64,000 nucleotides of DNA. Source: Microlunatus endophyticus. GTDB taxonomy: Bacteria > Actinomycetota > Actinomycetes > Propionibacteriales > Propionibacteriaceae. The translations under genes were made by a program, and so were the position numbers. The DNA lies in assembly GCF_014646195.1 (NCBI RefSeq), contig NZ_BMMZ01000002.1:310001-374000 (forward strand). The letters are read 5' to 3'. The notes beneath the pieces are model-generated. The model was not told the origin of the DNA. It worked only from the letters and a program-made list of their open reading frames with translations, and did not search any database. Positions within the stretch are counted from its first letter, which is position 1. Every line of letters begins with the position of its first letter. This document shows positions 52,701 through 60,604 of this stretch, piece by piece.

Positions 52701-53466
52701 CCGCGACGTCGCCCACGTCAAGTCCTATCTGGACCGCGCCGCCGACTGGGACTACCTGGTGTCACCCGCCAGCTACGGTTCGCAGGCGCTGGCCCGGGAG
52801 TTCGGCTTCCCCAACACGGTGTTGGAGATCGGCTATCCCCGCAACGACATCCTGCTCTCCCCCGACGCGGACAAGATCGCCCGGCAGGTACGTGATCGGC
52901 TCGGCATCTCGGACGGCCGCACGGCGGTGCTCTACGGCCCGACGTTCCGGGACAGCATGAGCACCGACGACAACACTGCGGCGATGGTGGACTTCCTGGA
53001 CGTCGACACGCTGGCCCGCGAGCTCGGCGACGATTTCGTGATCATGGTCCGCGGGCACGCGTTCAACGCCCGGCTCGAGGCCCGGATCGGCAGCCGGGGA
53101 AGGATTATCGACGTCACCGACTATCCCGACATCGCCGATCTCTGTCTGGCCAGTGACGCGGCGATCCTGGACTACTCCTCGCTGCGCTTCGATTACGGGC
53201 TGACCGGCAAGCCGATGATCTTCATGGTTCCCGATCTGGTCCAGTATCAGACCGAGGCGCGAGGATCGCTGTGGGACTACGGGCCGACCGCGCCCGGGCC
53301 ACTGCTGTCGACGACCGACGAGGTGATCGCCGCACTCGGTGATCTTGATCGGGTCCGGCGCGATCATGCGCAGGCGTACGCGGCCTTCCGGCGCGACTTC
53401 CTCGACCTGGACGACGGTCACGCCACCGAGCGGCTGGTCGCCGCCGTGTTCCCCGTATCCGGGTGA
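49762..53466 (+). CDS. Glycosyltransferase 2 / TagF-type polyol-phosphate transferase fusion (1234 aa)
   Basis: Residues 52-300 form an intact GT2 domain (V-S-I-V-I-P-V-Y-N-V-E, V-D-D-G-S-P-D, F-M-D-S-D-D at 135-140). A beta-rich middle (about 430-850) follows, then a TagF domain with I-Q-T-F-H-G-Y-P-F-K (His 964), Y-G-P-T-F-R-D-S, V-R-G-H-A-F (His 1099) and A-I-L-D-Y-S-S-L-R-F-D-Y-G-L-T-G-K-P. It should both add a sugar and transfer polyol phosphate during teichoic-type polymer synthesis. It is the paralog of the 1261-aa protein but with full GT2 motifs. Start GTG 49762. Its stop lies in a 14-bp duplication shared with the convergent gene. Confidence 0.92.
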   Translation: MLDKARTSARRLAHQASARMPSVAQRGVREGWGRLRPYAKQAFYSRLASPLVSIVIPVYNVERYLPACLDSVLSQSYRHLQVILVDDGSPDSSIDIIRAYAARDRRITIVRQANAGLGAARNVGARHAKGTFLMFMDSDDELRPDAISTYVRTLRRTGSDFAVGCYDRMSSHQTWPAAWWIRSAHRFSRLATTIAESPDAVVNAVAWSKVYRRRFWERHGFAFPEGVLYEDQALSARAYAKAEKFDILSKVTYGWRVREDRSSITQQATALADLRARLRAAENSLAELDGPGLEHVRDTRLAQYLSNDFPLSIKSAQRANDEFWELLTDGLRRLTERAGDAVWAAVSAQHRVAIKLVTEGHREAAIDYVGLGHNNPKNIPPLVAGGHVYLQTPARELLGLGPTDPLLALADHQLGLITSIQHVAWDCDHRLRVDGWAYIDNLDLSQVDPADIAISLVAQDAETGARAELDVTLRPSVEVTRRSKHRYANYERSHFEAVFDVPAALAGPAPDDRAGADRRISWQLNVSVSAGGITRAGLLRAVEPGSSASRLGADLLPDGRLATAVYSGRDGLRVQVSRPRCTVTDVTVSGHRLTARLTGHGGFIPYEVQLARTATVLQGAVSQGAVAQRSTVLSAPVQAGLIDLVVPVSSPLPGATTGLELTVIASDGTRTLPIWTPDPASTGSSQQTVPAAWRARNGALTIIEQPTMVLDDAAAVEEGLQLTGRLIAGHPSGTEGGSVRVGLRVPRLSTQVEIEPAADGSFTAIVPTVADPWGFGALPLPSGDYAVTASVVEHDKDLTEISVRIGDALLHRLPEPFRTSRLSGRLLLQQPHRLAIRLQPPLADAESGARQQQRLQDLLAARLRDPAHEPGAVLLRSYYGEICGCNPAALQARLHSHGAPGGPYTSYFAIKDYSVRVPEGAVPVLYESAEWYRLLHDAVLYMDNMHQPLYHKKPAHQTQIQTFHGYPFKQMGLSHWAMQNRDVAHVKSYLDRAADWDYLVSPASYGSQALAREFGFPNTVLEIGYPRNDILLSPDADKIARQVRDRLGISDGRTAVLYGPTFRDSMSTDDNTAAMVDFLDVDTLARELGDDFVIMVRGHAFNARLEARIGSRGRIIDVTDYPDIADLCLASDAAILDYSSLRFDYGLTGKPMIFMVPDLVQYQTEARGSLWDYGPTAPGPLLSTTDEVIAALGDLDRVRRDHAQAYAAFRRDFLDLDDGHATERLVAAVFPVSG

Positions 53467-53485
53467 TCAGTTCCGGGTGATCACT
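53458..53485. repeat. 14-bp tandem duplication holding both convergent stop codons
   Basis: TCCGGGTGATCAGT (53458-53471) and TCCGGGTGATCACT (53472-53485) differ at one base. TGA in copy 1 stops the + gene; TCA in copy 2 is the stop of the - gene. Confidence 0.88.
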
Positions 53486-56096
53486 GCCGCAGCAGTGCAT
53501 CGACGGCGCGGCGGGATGCCTGGCCGTCATCGTACGGATTGAACTTCTGTCGCCACCGGCGGTAACGATCGGCATACCGATCCGCCACAGCGGGAAGATC
53601 CGCCAGCGTCGCTATCACCTCGTCGGTGGTCCGAAGCAGCGGGCCCGGCGCTTCGGCACCAAGATCGAAATAGGTGCCCCGACGACGCCCGGTGTACTCC
53701 CCGATGTCTGGCACGAAGAAGATCATCGGCTTCCCGGTCACACTGAAGTCGAACATCGTCGAGGAGTAGTCGGTGATCATCACATCACTGGCCAGGTAGA
53801 GATCGGCCAGCTCGGGATAGAGCGTCACGTCCAGGACCGAACCGCCGACCCGGCCGCCGTGCTTGATCGTATTCACGTGTCCGCGGACCAGCAGCCGGCC
53901 GGTGGCTCCGAGCGACCGCTGGACCGCCTCGAGATCGAGCTCGGCGAAGATGCTGCCCGATCCCTCACGCCAGGTCGGCGTATAGAGGACGACCAACTCG
54001 TCGGCGCCGATCCCCAGCCGGTCGCGTACGGCTGCGGCGATGTCGGAGCCGGCGTCGGCGGCACCGCTTCCGGCACTACTGAGCACGTCGTTGCGCGGAT
54101 AGCCGATCTCGAGGATCTGACCCTGATAGCAGTAGGCCGAGCGGAAGACGTCGCGGCTGAACCGGTTCTGCGCGATCAGCGCCGACCACTGCGCCACCTC
54201 GTGCCGGGTCTTGCTCCGGTACGCCTCGCCGCGGTTGGTGCCGATCCGGTCGAAACCGAGCAGTTTCAGCGGGGTGCCGTGCCAGGTCTGCAGCAGTTGT
54301 TGATCATCACGCCGCTGGTACTTGGCCGGCATCCAGCAATTGGTCACCACGTATCGCGACTCGCTGAGCGCCCGCCACCAGGCCTCGCTCCACAAGATCA
54401 CCGGCTCGCTGCCCTCGGGAACCTCCACCGACAGGTCGGCCACCGTCCACAAGCGGCGCAGCCCGGGCGAGCGGCGCAGCAGCTCGTCGTGCACGGCCCG
54501 GGTGTTGTCATTGGCCGCCTTGCCGTTGAAGCTGTTGTAGAGGACGGCATCGACCAGCGGGCCGGACCAGTCGCGATGCATGACCTCCAGCCGCTGCTTC
54601 TGATAGCCGCTCCGGGCACCGTCGGGCAGCGGCACTCCCACCGAGAGCTCGAGCCGGGCGCCCTTGGCCCGGTGTGCCACGATCCGGTTCCCGGTGGTCT
54701 GCAGGGTCAGCGGAAGCCGCTGTCCGAGCCGTTGGTCCACGCCGGCCCGGATCCGATCCGGTCGTGAATCGGCCGGAGCATCGGGATCGGATGGACCGCA
54801 GGCCGAGACGGTCGCGACGCTCAGCTCGAATGTCGTCGTCGGCAGCGGCATCGCCCGCGTGCCCCACTCAGGCACTGCCAGCACGGTGAATGCGGTACTG
54901 AACCGTCCGGTCGCCCGGTCCAGCTCGACCGTGGCCGCGACCAGGTCCGACCGGCCACCGACCAGTCGCCAGTCCCCGGGCTCGTCACTGACGGCCAGGG
55001 CTGTGCCTTCGATCGTCAGCTGGATCTGCGCGGCATCGCCGGCAATCGCGATGGTGTCCGCCAACAGCAGCGCCCGGTTCGCATCGATCCGGATCACCCC
55101 GCCGGCACCGTAATGCACGGCCAGCTGCGGCAGGTCTGCACTCGGCTGCCGCGCCGGCTGATCCAGCGGCCCCTGCCAATGCACATGCCGGGTCCGGCCG
55201 CGGTCATCGACCACGTGCAGATACCGGACCACGGCCGGCGGGTCCTCAGTGCCGGGCACCAGGTCGGACAGATCGTCGTAGATCTGCAGCTCGCCGTCGG
55301 TGGCGTGGGCAGTCAGTGTCCTGATCTGCTCACCCTGCCGCAGCATCGCACCGACAGCCGGAAACTCCGGGTGCATCAGGATGCTCGCCTCCAGCCGGGC
55401 GCCGGTGAGGCGGATCCGCTCCGCGACAGCTGCGCGGCGCGCGAGGGTGAGCACGAGGCCGCGTTCGGCGTCCCACGACGGTTGCGCGACGGCCCGATCC
55501 CCCAAGTAGCAGCTCTGCAGCTGACCCGCGGACCCGCTCTCGTCCCGGGATCCGAAACTGCCCGTCAGCGGTCCCTGACGGTCGGTGACGGTGATCCGTA
55601 CGGCACCCCGGAGCTCGGCCAGTTCGTCCCGGTCGACGGAATCGGCGATCGCCTGCCGCAGCCCTTCGACCGCGAGGGTGGCCACGAACCCGGCCGTGCT
55701 TCGGTCGACGGCCGGCATCCGGGAGTGATAGTTGATCGATCCGGACGTCAGCGGCTCGACCTCGAACGCCAGTTCCCGCCCTTCGGACTGCCATTGCACG
55801 GCGGTCACCGCCGATCCGTCCTGGGCACCCCCACGGCGCCAGGCCGAACCTTCGATCGCGAGCACCGAGCCCCCGTCCCGCTCGGTCCAGTGAGCCCTGG
55901 TCAGCCTGGCGACCAGGTGAGCAGGCTCCGGGACGTCCGGCGCGGTCTGCTGCCGGTCGGCCCGGTCGGCTCTGTCGGCCCGGTCGGCTCTGTCGGCCCG
56001 GTCGGCTTCGGGAACGGCGGCTCGACCGGTCGGCCGGAGCCGGTTGAGTCGCGCAAGGACGCGACGTATCGCCCTCGCGGGCGAACTCGACTCCAT
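53481..56096 (-). CDS. TagF-type CDP-polyol polyolphosphotransferase (871 aa)
   Basis: After an N-terminus with six A-D-R repeats (31-48) come about 450 residues of beta-rich sequence like the middle parts of the two fusion proteins. A canonical TagF/TarF domain follows: L-L-Q-T-W-H-G-T-P-L-K (His 606), Y-T-P-T-W-R-E-G, L-V-R-G-H-V-N, V-M-I-T-D-Y-S-S and T-G-K-P-M-I-F-F-V-P-D. The HGTPLK motif matches characterised glycerol/ribitol-phosphate polymerases most closely of all transferases here. No GT2 domain is present. It diverges from the CDP-ribitol-type gene with a 107-nt gap. Confidence 0.92.
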   Translation of the reverse strand: MESSSPARAIRRVLARLNRLRPTGRAAVPEADRADRADRADRADRADRQQTAPDVPEPAHLVARLTRAHWTERDGGSVLAIEGSAWRRGGAQDGSAVTAVQWQSEGRELAFEVEPLTSGSINYHSRMPAVDRSTAGFVATLAVEGLRQAIADSVDRDELAELRGAVRITVTDRQGPLTGSFGSRDESGSAGQLQSCYLGDRAVAQPSWDAERGLVLTLARRAAVAERIRLTGARLEASILMHPEFPAVGAMLRQGEQIRTLTAHATDGELQIYDDLSDLVPGTEDPPAVVRYLHVVDDRGRTRHVHWQGPLDQPARQPSADLPQLAVHYGAGGVIRIDANRALLLADTIAIAGDAAQIQLTIEGTALAVSDEPGDWRLVGGRSDLVAATVELDRATGRFSTAFTVLAVPEWGTRAMPLPTTTFELSVATVSACGPSDPDAPADSRPDRIRAGVDQRLGQRLPLTLQTTGNRIVAHRAKGARLELSVGVPLPDGARSGYQKQRLEVMHRDWSGPLVDAVLYNSFNGKAANDNTRAVHDELLRRSPGLRRLWTVADLSVEVPEGSEPVILWSEAWWRALSESRYVVTNCWMPAKYQRRDDQQLLQTWHGTPLKLLGFDRIGTNRGEAYRSKTRHEVAQWSALIAQNRFSRDVFRSAYCYQGQILEIGYPRNDVLSSAGSGAADAGSDIAAAVRDRLGIGADELVVLYTPTWREGSGSIFAELDLEAVQRSLGATGRLLVRGHVNTIKHGGRVGGSVLDVTLYPELADLYLASDVMITDYSSTMFDFSVTGKPMIFFVPDIGEYTGRRRGTYFDLGAEAPGPLLRTTDEVIATLADLPAVADRYADRYRRWRQKFNPYDDGQASRRAVDALLRQ
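55953..56006 (-). repeat. In-frame 9/18-bp repeat encoding (Ala-Asp-Arg)x6
   Basis: Six A-D-R tripeptides are encoded with an 18-bp higher period, since Arg alternates CGG and AGA. The repeat sits just after the basic N-terminus of the 871-aa transferase and could vary in copy number without frameshift. Confidence 0.9.
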
Positions 56097-56191
56097 GCCA
56101 CTCCTCCTGCGCAGCCGACGCCGCCGGAGGACGTCTGAGACGGACCAGCCTAGTGAATCGGGCGAGATTCCGGGTTCACTGCTGAGAACGC

Positions 56192-56197
56192 TACAGT
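56192..56197 (+). promoter_or_regulatory. -10 element TACAGT of the Bcs1-like gene
   Basis: TACAGT is 6 nt before GTG 56204 with no SD, so the message is probably leaderless. Confidence 0.5.
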
Positions 56198-56203
56198 CAA
56201 GCG

Positions 56204-57652
56204 GTGGACAGGTTGCGGAATGTGGCGATCATCTTGGCCGGCGGAACCGGCACCCGAGTGGGCTTGGACATCCCCAAGCAGCTCGTCAAGATCGCCGGCA
56301 AACCGATCATCGAGCACACCATCATCGCCTTCAGCCAGTCCTCCCTGATCGACGAGATCATCATCTTGATGACGCCCGGCTATCTCGACCCGGTGCACGC
56401 CATTCTCAAGGCCGGGAACTATCAGAAGGTCACCCAGGTGCTCGAGGGCGCAGGGCCGGGCGGCACCCGTAACGACACCACCCAGCTGGCGCTGGCCGCG
56501 CTCGGCGATCAGGAGTGCAACGTCCTGCTGCACGACGCCGTACGGCCGCTGGTCTCGCAGACGATCATCGAGGCCAACATCGCCGCGTTGCAGGAATACC
56601 AGGCCGTCGACACCGCTATCGCCTCCGCCGACACGATCGTCCAGGTCGACGGGCAGCTGTCCGGCGGCGTACGGGTCGGCGAGGATCAGCCGGTGATCTC
56701 CGACGTGCTGCCGCGTGCGCTGTTGCGCCGCGGGCAGACGCCGCAGTCGTTCCGGCTCTCGGTGATCCGCAAGGCCTACGAATTCGCCAACCACGACCCG
56801 GACTTCACCGCGACCGACGACTGCACCGTTGTGCTGCGCTACCTGCCCGACGTCCCGATCGCGGTCGTCAACGGCCACGAGCGGAACATGAAGATCACCG
56901 AGCCGATCGACATCTACCTGGCCGACAAGCTCTTCCAGCTGACCTCGGCCGACACGCCCGCCGAGCTGGACGACGATCAGTACCGGGCTGCGCTCGAGGG
57001 CAAGGTGATGGTCGTCTTCGGCGGCTCGTACGGGATCGGCAGCGATATCGCGAGCCTGGCCCGCGAGCACGGCGCCATCGTGCACACCTTCTCCCGCTCG
57101 GCGACCAACACCCACGTCGACCGCCGGTCCGACGTGCACGACGCGGCCCGGCAGGTGCTCGCCGAGAGCGGCCGGGTGGATCTGGTGGTCAACACCGCCG
57201 GGGTGCTGCCCCGCGGCGAGCTCGCCGAGACCTCGGAGGACACCATCTACCAGGCGACCGAGGTGAACTATCTGGCCCCGGTCTTCATCGCCCAGGAGTT
57301 CTACCCGTACCTGAAGGAGTCCCGCGGGTCACTGCTGCTGTTCACTTCGTCCTCCTACACCCGCGGCCGTTCGGGGTATGCGCTCTACTCCTCGGCCAAG
57401 GCGGCAGTGGTCAACCTGACCCAGGCACTGGCCGACGAGTGGGCCGGAATCGGCATCCGGGTCAACTGCATCAACCCCGAGCGCACCGCGACGCCGATGC
57501 GGACCAAGGCTTTCGGCGAGGAGCCGCCCGGCACGCTGCTGGCGTCCACCGATGTCGCCCGGCAGTCGCTGAGCGTGCTGTTGTCCGGCCAGACCGGCCA
57601 CGTCATCGACATCCGCCGCGAGGACGGGCCGCCGGCGCTAGCGCAAGAGTGA
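56204..57652 (+). CDS. Bifunctional ribitol-5-phosphate cytidylyltransferase / ribulose-5-phosphate reductase (Bcs1-like)
   Basis: This 482-residue protein has an N-terminal IspD/TarI-type cytidylyltransferase (I-L-A-G-G-T-G-T-R-V-G, I-P-K-Q-L, H-D-A-V-R-P-L) and a C-terminal SDR domain (G-G-S-Y-G-I-G near 273-279, N-T-A-G, catalytic Y395-x3-K399). Fusion of these two activities is known from Haemophilus Bcs1, which makes CDP-ribitol from ribulose 5-phosphate. Here it would supply CDP-ribitol to the nearby TagF-type transferases. A stand-alone IspD role is unlikely given the fusion and context. Start GTG 56204. Confidence 0.92.
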   Translation: MDRLRNVAIILAGGTGTRVGLDIPKQLVKIAGKPIIEHTIIAFSQSSLIDEIIILMTPGYLDPVHAILKAGNYQKVTQVLEGAGPGGTRNDTTQLALAALGDQECNVLLHDAVRPLVSQTIIEANIAALQEYQAVDTAIASADTIVQVDGQLSGGVRVGEDQPVISDVLPRALLRRGQTPQSFRLSVIRKAYEFANHDPDFTATDDCTVVLRYLPDVPIAVVNGHERNMKITEPIDIYLADKLFQLTSADTPAELDDDQYRAALEGKVMVVFGGSYGIGSDIASLAREHGAIVHTFSRSATNTHVDRRSDVHDAARQVLAESGRVDLVVNTAGVLPRGELAETSEDTIYQATEVNYLAPVFIAQEFYPYLKESRGSLLLFTSSSYTRGRSGYALYSSAKAAVVNLTQALADEWAGIGIRVNCINPERTATPMRTKAFGEEPPGTLLASTDVARQSLSVLLSGQTGHVIDIRREDGPPALAQE

Positions 57653-57678
57653 TCGGGGCCGGCCCTGGGCCCGGCCGG

Positions 57679-57684
57679 TAGGTT
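57679..57684 (+). promoter_or_regulatory. -10 element TAGGTT of the LacI-type gene
   Basis: TAGGTT is 6 nt before ATG 57691, with no SD. Confidence 0.5.
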
Positions 57685-57690
57685 GTCGCT

Positions 57691-58692
57691 ATGCGAGCGA
57701 CGGTACGGGATGTGGCGGCCCGGGCCGGAGTGTCACCCAAGACGGTCTCCAATGTCTTGAACGGCACTTTCCGGGTGACGCCGGAAACCCGCGCCAAGGT
57801 CGAGGAGGCGATGGCTGCCCTCGACTACGTACCGAATCTGTCCGCGCGGGGCCTGAGGAACGGACGGACCGGGATGATCGCGGTCGCCCTGCCCGACCTG
57901 CGGATGGCGTACGCAGCCGAGATGCTCCACCATCTGGTCGAGGCGGCTGCCGAACGCAATCTGCACGTCCAGATCGAGGAGACCGGCGCGAGCAGTGAGC
58001 GTGAAGCCGAATTGATGTCGCGGGCCCGCGCCCAACTGGTCGACGGGCTGATCCTCAATCCGGTGATGTTGGAGACCACCGCCGTACAGCGCGGTGTGGC
58101 ACTCCCCCCGGTGGTCTTGATCGGCGAGGTCGACCAGCCGATCGTCGACCACGTCTGGGTCGACAACGTCGCCGCCACCCGGGAGATCACCGACTTGCTG
58201 ATCGCCGAGGGCCACCGCCGGATCGCGATCGTCGGCGTCGGGCCGATGGCCACCGCGCAGCTCCGTCTGAAGGGGTACCGCACGGCGTTGCGAGCGGCCG
58301 GAATCCGGGCCGAACCCGAGCTCGAGATCAGCTGCGGGAACTGGTACGCCGACGGTGCCGCCACCAGCTTCGGCGCCTTCCTCGACCAGCGTGATCATGA
58401 CCGCCCGGACGCGGTGGTCTGCATGACCGACACCCTGGCGCTCGGGGTGATCTCGGCGGTTCACCGGCGAGGACTGTCCGTGCCCGGTGACATCTCCGTG
58501 GTCGGCTACGACAACATCGCCGACGCCGCCAGCATGGAACCGCCACTGACCACGGTGCACTTCGACAAGCAGGTCTTCGCCGAGACCGCGATCCGGGTGC
58601 TGACCAACCGGATCTCCGAACCCGACCGGCCGACCATGAGCGTCACGCTGCCGCACCGGATCGTCCGCCGGGCCAGCACCTGCCCGAGGTGA
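57691..58692 (+). CDS. LacI family transcriptional regulator
   Basis: This 333-residue protein has an N-terminal LacI HTH (T-V-R-D-V-A-A-R-A-G-V-S-P-K-T-V-S-N-V-L-N) with hinge helix (L-S-A-R-G-L-R-N-G-R-T-G) and a periplasmic-binding-like sugar domain (G-Y-D-N-I-A-D-A-A-S-M-E-P-P-L-T-T-V). The effector is unknown and no sugar transporter is adjacent, so the target may be elsewhere. It ends 4 nt before the convergent aldolase gene. Confidence 0.94.
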   Translation: MRATVRDVAARAGVSPKTVSNVLNGTFRVTPETRAKVEEAMAALDYVPNLSARGLRNGRTGMIAVALPDLRMAYAAEMLHHLVEAAAERNLHVQIEETGASSEREAELMSRARAQLVDGLILNPVMLETTAVQRGVALPPVVLIGEVDQPIVDHVWVDNVAATREITDLLIAEGHRRIAIVGVGPMATAQLRLKGYRTALRAAGIRAEPELEISCGNWYADGAATSFGAFLDQRDHDRPDAVVCMTDTLALGVISAVHRRGLSVPGDISVVGYDNIADAASMEPPLTTVHFDKQVFAETAIRVLTNRISEPDRPTMSVTLPHRIVRRASTCPR

Positions 58693-58696
58693 ACCC

Positions 58697-59767
58697 TCAG
58701 ACTTTGAGTTCGGTCTCCAAGGCGGCGACGAACCCGTCGACGTCGTCCTCCGTGGTGTCGAAGGAGCACACCCAGCGGACCTCGCCGAGGCCCGGATTCC
58801 AATCGTAGAAGGCGTACTGCTGCCGTACGCGATCGGCGACACCGGCCGGCAGGGTTGCGAGGATGGTGTTCGCCTGAGTCTGCTGGGTGAAACCGATGCC
58901 GGCGATCGTGCCGGCATCGATCCTGTCCTGCAGCGCCGTACGCAACCGGGTCGCCATGGCGTTGGCGTGCCCGGCCGACCGCCGCCAGAGATCCCCCTCC
59001 AACAGGCTGATGAACTGCACGGACAGGAACCGCATCTTGGAGGCCAGCTGCATGTTCAGCTTCTGCAGATAGGCGAGGCCGCTGACTTCATCGGGATTGA
59101 TCACCAGCACCAGCTCACCGAACAGCAGGCCGTTCTTGGTGCCCCCCAGAGAGACCACGTCGACCCCGGCGTCGGCGGTCAACGACCGAAGGCTGACCTG
59201 CTGGCCGGCGGCAGCGTTCGCCAGCCGGGAACCGTCCATGTGCACGGTCAACCCGAGCTCGTGCGCACGGTCGGCCAGGGCGGCGATCTCGTCCGGGGTG
59301 TAGGCGGTGCCCAGCTCGGTCGACTCGGTGATCGAGACCACCTCTGGCAGCGGGTGATGGACATCCTCCGGATTCCGGGGGAACCGGTCGAGATCGGCCG
59401 GGCGAAGCTTGCCGTCGGTAGTCGGAACCGTGAGCAGCTTGATCCCGGCGACCCGCTCCGGGGCGCCGTTCTCGTCGGTGTTGATGTGCGCGGTGTCGGC
59501 GCAGATCACCGCACCCCAGCGCGGTAACAACGACTGCAGTCCGACCACATTGGCACCTGTGCCGTTGAAGACCCCGAAACCCTGGACGCCGGCGCCGAAC
59601 TGATCGACGAGCACCTCTTGCAGCCTGGCGGTGTAGACGTCAGCGCCGTAGGAGACCTGGTGCCCGCCATTGGCGTCGGCGATCGCGACGAGGATCTCGG
59701 GATGGACGCCGGCGTAGTTGTCCGAGGCGAAGCCGCGCCGGCCCGGGTCGTGCAGGGGTGTGGTCAC
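58697..59767 (-). CDS. ltaE: Low-specificity threonine aldolase
   Basis: This 356-residue fold-type I PLP enzyme has F-A-S-D-N-Y-A-G-V-H-P-E at the N-terminus, T-A-H-I-N (stacking His), H-M-D-G-S-R-L-A-N-A and the PLP lysine motif S-L-G-G-T-K-N-G. It cleaves L-threonine or L-allo-threonine to glycine and acetaldehyde; related beta-eliminating lyases share the fold. Start GTG 59767, with GAAACT 6 nt upstream as a possible -10. Confidence 0.9.
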   Translation of the reverse strand: MTTPLHDPGRRGFASDNYAGVHPEILVAIADANGGHQVSYGADVYTARLQEVLVDQFGAGVQGFGVFNGTGANVVGLQSLLPRWGAVICADTAHINTDENGAPERVAGIKLLTVPTTDGKLRPADLDRFPRNPEDVHHPLPEVVSITESTELGTAYTPDEIAALADRAHELGLTVHMDGSRLANAAAGQQVSLRSLTADAGVDVVSLGGTKNGLLFGELVLVINPDEVSGLAYLQKLNMQLASKMRFLSVQFISLLEGDLWRRSAGHANAMATRLRTALQDRIDAGTIAGIGFTQQTQANTILATLPAGVADRVRQQYAFYDWNPGLGEVRWVCSFDTTEDDVDGFVAALETELKV

Positions 59768-59855
59768 CCCAGGAGTTTCTCACCCAGCCGTTCCGGCGTT
59801 TCTCCGGCCGGCCTCAGGATGTGGCCGACGTCACGTACCTGCAGTGTCTGCATTC

Positions 59856-59876
59856 GTGCAGTCACTGCACTATTGT
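59856..59876 (+). promoter_or_regulatory. TetR operator palindrome and -10 upstream of the tetR-DHA2 operon
   Basis: GTGCAGT-C-ACTGCAC (59856-59870) is a perfect 15-nt palindrome directly followed by TATTGT (59871-59876), a good -10. A second smaller palindrome GCAG-TGT-CTGC lies at 59841-59851. Binding would block RNA polymerase. Confidence 0.75.
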
Positions 59877-59971
59877 GGTCTCAGCGCGTACCACAGGGCC
59901 CAACGGCGGACCGGCGCTCCACCGAGAATTCGGTGGCTGCCTCGTACCCACCACTCCCGAAGAACGGCCTG

Positions 59972-60598
59972 ATGAGCATTAGTCTGCGCGAGAAGAAGCG
60001 CGAATTGCTGCGATCCACGATCGAGAAGACCGCGGTCGCGCTGGTCCTGGAACACGGCTACGACAACGTCACCGTGGACATGATCTGCGACGCCGCTCTG
60101 GCATCGCAGCGGACCTTCTTCAACTACTTCGGCTCCAAGGAAGCAGCCATCCTCGGCCCTGCCCCGGCCGATCCCGACCCCCAGATCGCGGAGAATTTCA
60201 TCCATCATCCCCAGGGTGACGTGTTGAGTGACCTGACCCGGATGATGGCGGCCGTGCTCGCCGATCACGGCGATGTCGACATGACACTGTGGACCGACCG
60301 CCGGACGATCATCCGATCCAATCCGCAACTGCTCAAAGCGCAGGCGGAGCGGTTCGGCGACAAGGACGAGGAGCTCGTCGCCCTGGTGCTCCGCCGGCTC
60401 GAGGTGCAGCACGGTGGACCCGGAACCCCCGACGACCGGCTGGGCGACCAGGCGCGGTTGATCGTGAACCTCTGGTGGGGAATCACCCACCACGCCATGA
60501 AGCTCTGGTCACAGGCTGCGGCCGCAGACCATGCACCTGACCCCCAGCAGATCATCGACGACCTGCTCATCCTGCTGGACAAGATCAAGGAAGCCTGA
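59972..60598 (+). CDS. TetR family repressor
   Basis: This 208-residue protein has an N-terminal TetR HTH (R-S-T-I-E-K-T-A-V-A-L-V-L-E-H-G-Y-D-N-V-T-V-D-M-I-C, then S-Q-R-T-F-F-N-Y-F-G-S-K-E-A) and an alpha-helical ligand domain. ATG 59972 is where the fold begins; the longer open frame upstream runs through the operator. It lies 6 nt upstream of the DHA2 exporter gene, so it most likely represses its own operon. Confidence 0.93.
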   Translation: MSISLREKKRELLRSTIEKTAVALVLEHGYDNVTVDMICDAALASQRTFFNYFGSKEAAILGPAPADPDPQIAENFIHHPQGDVLSDLTRMMAAVLADHGDVDMTLWTDRRTIIRSNPQLLKAQAERFGDKDEELVALVLRRLEVQHGGPGTPDDRLGDQARLIVNLWWGITHHAMKLWSQAAAADHAPDPQQIIDDLLILLDKIKEA

Positions 60599-60604
60599 TC
60601 AGAA

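Noticed and set aside
57655..57680. GGCC-rich hairpin after the Bcs1-like gene as a terminator
   Set aside because: The palindromes are GC-only without a T-run and overlap the promoter region of the LacI gene; evidence is too weak.
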